The notes beneath the pieces were generated by a model. The model was not told where the DNA came from. It did not search any database and saw only the letters and a list, made by a program, of their open reading frames with translations. 64,000 bases of DNA from JAOPZW01 sp963835295 (GTDB taxonomy: Bacteria; Actinomycetota; Thermoleophilia; Solirubrobacterales; Solirubrobacteraceae): assembly GCA_963835295.1 (NCBI GenBank), contig CAWIEX010000002.1, positions 62,001 to 126,000 on the forward strand, given 5' to 3'. Positions 63,783 through 64,000 of the stretch are shown piece by piece. Each line of letters starts with the position of its first letter. The stretch's first letter is position 1. Made by a program: the position numbers and the translations under genes.

Positions 63783-64000
63783 GTGCTCGTCCTCCTGAGC
63801 ACCGCCGACACGGAGATCCTCGCGGCGGCTCACGCGGTGCGTGATGACCTGCCCGAGGGCTTCGGGCCCGTGCGCTGCGCCAACCCCTACGGCGTCGAGG
63901 ACGTCGACGCGTTCCTGGACGAGCTGCTCGACGGCGCCCGCGTCGTCGTCGCGCGCCTGCTCGGCGGGCGCCGGGCGTGGCCGGAGGGCGTCGCCGCTCT
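63783..64000 (+). CDS. cobN: Cobaltochelatase subunit CobN, N-terminal fragment (cut by window edge)
   Basis: GTG 63783 opens VLVLLSTADTEILAAAHAVR, then RCANPYGVEDVDAFLDELLD and ARLLGGRRAWPEG. The order LLSTxDT...RxANP...RLLGGRRAW is the N-terminus of CobN, the large subunit that inserts Co into hydrogenobyrinic a,c-diamide. It starts 10 nt after cbtA in the riboswitch-controlled operon. The remaining ~1100 residues lie outside the window. Confidence 0.88.
   Translation, partial: MLVLLSTADTEILAAAHAVRDDLPEGFGPVRCANPYGVEDVDAFLDELLDGARVVVARLLGGRRAWPEGVAA

Overview
The window is chromosomal DNA of very high GC from a Gram-positive, actinobacterial-type organism. Gene style, regulatory signals and protein families fit the class Thermoleophilia (Solirubrobacterales) best. 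The placement rests on the GC-rich coding bias, widespread leaderless genes (a TANNNT -10 box 6-10 nt before the start codon, no Shine-Dalgarno), a phosphofructokinase with PPi-type residues, and AbiEi/DUF559-like gene debris. It is an inference; no rRNA marker is present. There is no CRISPR array, transposase, integrase or phage gene.

Layout. 0-6.7 kb: a frameshifted M29 aminopeptidase, a STAS anti-sigma antagonist, a repeat-rich Pro/Ala/Glu protein, a 28-residue membrane peptide, a universal stress protein, a secreted subtilase, TadA, a soluble chemoreceptor and tRNA-Ser(CGA). 6.7-15.4 kb: a MarR/MFS divergent pair, a quinone oxidoreductase, an MBL hydrolase with a LysR regulator, an acyl-CoA ligase, a lipoprotein and a PPi-type phosphofructokinase. 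15.4-21.3 kb: an oligosaccharide operon (binding protein, two permeases, a debranching-type glucosidase, a GH13 glucosidase) without its own ATPase gene. 22.1-27.0 kb: a complete Liv-type ABC importer.

27-49 kb is the most interesting part: a large catabolic island. It carries an HsaA-like flavin monooxygenase, a Rieske protein, three amidohydrolases, a lone molybdopterin hydroxylase subunit, an iron alcohol dehydrogenase (maleylacetate-reductase fold), a luciferase-like monooxygenase, an alpha/beta hydrolase, a PcpA/LinE-type ring-cleavage dioxygenase, an acyl-CoA dehydrogenase, a Dpp-type ABC importer and a PaaK-like CoA ligase. An IclR regulator of the PcaR/PobR type sits in the middle. 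Seven promoters of the island, including those of both importers and of iclR itself, carry the same 15-bp dyad (consensus GTTCGC-N3-GCGCAC). This makes it look like one regulon for uptake and breakdown of an aromatic or related compound whose identity cannot be read from the sequence.

49-60 kb is mixed housekeeping and transport: a secreted beta-propeller-like protein, a DHA2 MFS pump, a cupin, a membrane-anchored cupredoxin with an unusual axial Gln, a gluconokinase-like FGGY kinase, an MFS-propeller pair, a MarR/alcohol dehydrogenase pair, AzlCD and a CGNR zinc-finger protein with no normal start codon. 60-64 kb is a cobalamin locus: cobQ, a CobC-like phosphatase, a cobalamin riboswitch, cbtB, cbtA and the start of cobN.

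Several intergenic spaces are filled by long imperfect inverted repeats (about 80 to 310 bp, with perfect 9-18 bp cores) that share sequence with one another and seem to form a dispersed repeat family.
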